Assembly: GCA_050118555.1 (NCBI GenBank)
Contig: JASFKQ010000220.1
Coordinates: forward strand, 1-6,165
DNA length: 6,165 nt
Source of the DNA: CALKKN01 sp050118555
GTDB taxonomy: Bacteria > Pseudomonadota > Gammaproteobacteria > Xanthomonadales > SZUA-36
Direction of reading: 5' to 3'
In this document: piece after piece, positions 5,324 to 6,165 of the stretch
Numbering within the stretch: the stretch's first letter is position 1
How the letters are laid out: the number at the start of each line of letters is the position of its first letter
The notes under the pieces: model-generated
The model's database searches: none
Seen by the model: only the letters and a program-made list of their open reading frames with translations
What the model was told of the DNA's origin: nothing
Position numbers and translations under genes: made by a program

Positions 5324-6165
5324 TCAGCCGTAAGCCTTCGCCGCTTCCTCGGCGATCAGCTCGATCCCGCGGCGCACGGCGGAGGGCTCGAGCACGTAGG
5401 AGAGACGAAGGCACTCGTTGCGGTGGCGCCACTCTTCCTGAAGCCCAAAAAAACAGTGGTGGCCGGGGACCACCAGCACGCCACGCTTCTTGAGCCGCTG
5501 GTAGAGCTCCTGCGACCGGATCGGCAAGCCATCCAGCCACAGCCAGAGGAAGAACGCCCCTTCCGGTTTGTGGATGCGGCACGGTAGCCCCGCCATGCCC
5601 TCGCGAAACGCCTCCACGGCCGCTTCGGAACGCTCCCGGTAAAACCGCCGGACCTCGTTTCGCGCCAGGGAAAGGATCTCCCCGGTCGGAAAAAGGTCGG
5701 AGACGATGGCCGGACCCAGGTTGCCGCTGGCCAGGCTGACCATGCCGTTGGCGTTGGAGAACGCGTGGATGATTTCCTCGTTCGCCACCACGATGCCGGT
5801 CCTGACGCCAGGCAAGCCAAGCTTGGAGAGACTCAACACCAGCACGGTATTGTCATTCCAGCGCGGCGTGGCTTCCGTGAACATGATGTCCGGAAACGGC
5901 AGACCGTAGGCGCCGTCGACGATCAGCGGTATGTCGCGCTGACGCGCCATTTCATCCAGGCGCTCCATCTCCGCGTCCGTCAGCACGTTACCGGTAGGGT
6001 TCGTGGGGCGCGATACGCAGAGGGCGGCCGCCTGCGGCCCGGGATCCATCCGTGCAAAATCCACGTGGTACTTGAACAGGCCGCCGTCCAGCAGTTCGAT
6101 TTCCGGGCGGGTGGCGGTAAAGAACGGCTGCGCCAGGCCGCTGTCCGCGTAGCCCAGGTATTCCG
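5324..6165 (-). CDS. avtA: Valine-pyruvate aminotransferase, C-terminal two thirds (5' end outside window)
   Basis: The frame is open to the window edge (first full codon 6163-6161) and ends at TGA 5326-5324. The visible 279 residues align throughout with E. coli AvtA (about 417 aa) as I recall it, so roughly 135-140 N-terminal residues are missing. Shared blocks include EYLGYADSGL, FKYHVDF, CVSRPTNPTGNV, SLSKLGLPGVRTG, IHKPEGAFFLWLW, LYQRLKKRGVLVVPGH and the C-terminal CLRLSYVLEP. Counting from the first visible residue, the fold-type I PLP residues are N55 (NPTGN), D83 and Y86 (VDGAYG), the Schiff-base lysine K114 (SLSK, codon 5824-5822), R121, and the carboxylate-binding R253. The enzyme is cytoplasmic and swaps amino groups between valine/2-oxoisovalerate and alanine/pyruvate, with 2-aminobutyrate also used. 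A GTG at 6064 is internal, not the start, because the homology continues upstream to the edge. It is the first visible gene of the minus-strand run and shares pyruvate with the aldolase that follows. Confidence 0.95.
   Translation of the reverse strand, partial: EYLGYADSGLAQPFFTATRPEIELLDGGLFKYHVDFARMDPGPQAAALCVSRPTNPTGNVLTDAEMERLDEMARQRDIPLIVDGAYGLPFPDIMFTEATPRWNDNTVLVLSLSKLGLPGVRTGIVVANEEIIHAFSNANGMVSLASGNLGPAIVSDLFPTGEILSLARNEVRRFYRERSEAAVEAFREGMAGLPCRIHKPEGAFFLWLWLDGLPIRSQELYQRLKKRGVLVVPGHHCFFGLQEEWRHRNECLRLSYVLEPSAVRRGIELIAEEAAKAYG

Noticed and set aside
6062..6064. GTG at 6064 as the avtA start
   Set aside because: The frame stays open to the window edge and the upstream residues still match AvtA (EYLGYADSGL, FKYHVDF), so this codon is internal.

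Overview
This is a GC-rich bacterial window of chromosomal type. It holds six protein-coding genes, two of them cut by the window edges, and I see no RNA gene, mobile element or CRISPR array. The gene set (an outer-membrane TonB-dependent receptor, a lipobox lipoprotein, and a valine-pyruvate aminotransferase closely resembling E. coli AvtA) points to a Gram-negative proteobacterium. A GC-rich gammaproteobacterium, perhaps an environmental or uncultured one, is the most likely source, but this is inference from motif resemblance only.

Layout. Plus strand: the C-terminal part of a TonB-dependent receptor (1-987), followed after about 14 nt by a small aspartyl/asparaginyl beta-hydroxylase-like Fe(II)/2-oxoglutarate oxygenase (1002-1580, or from 993). 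The two look like one transcription unit. It converges, across a 23-nt gap, with a minus-strand run that fills the rest of the window. In transcription order that run is avtA (5' part missing, 6165-5324), a KDPG/KHG aldolase (5248-4613), a divergent methylenetetrahydrofolate-reductase-like protein (4616-3738, overlapping the aldolase stop as TTGA), and then, after a 100-nt gap, a YtcJ-type amidohydrolase lipoprotein (3637-1604).

How the genes may work together. avtA, the aldolase and the MTHFR-like gene share the pyruvate/2-oxoacid node and possibly one-carbon units. The aldolase releases or condenses pyruvate, AvtA exchanges amino groups between pyruvate/alanine and 2-oxoisovalerate/valine, and the MTHFR fold normally handles folate-bound C1. 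The aldolase and MTHFR-like genes are almost certainly translationally coupled. The MTHFR-like protein departs from the E. coli enzyme at both catalytic acidic positions (Glu to Asp, and Asp to Glu), and the aldolase departs from E. coli Eda in its phosphate-binding segments. The pair may therefore have a non-textbook role. The lipoprotein amidohydrolase and the receptor/oxygenase pair look like cell-envelope or nutrient-acquisition functions with unknown substrates.

No complete new system is demonstrated. The best leads are the coupled aldolase/MTHFR-like pair and the receptor-linked AspH-type oxygenase, which has a full HxD...H metal triad.
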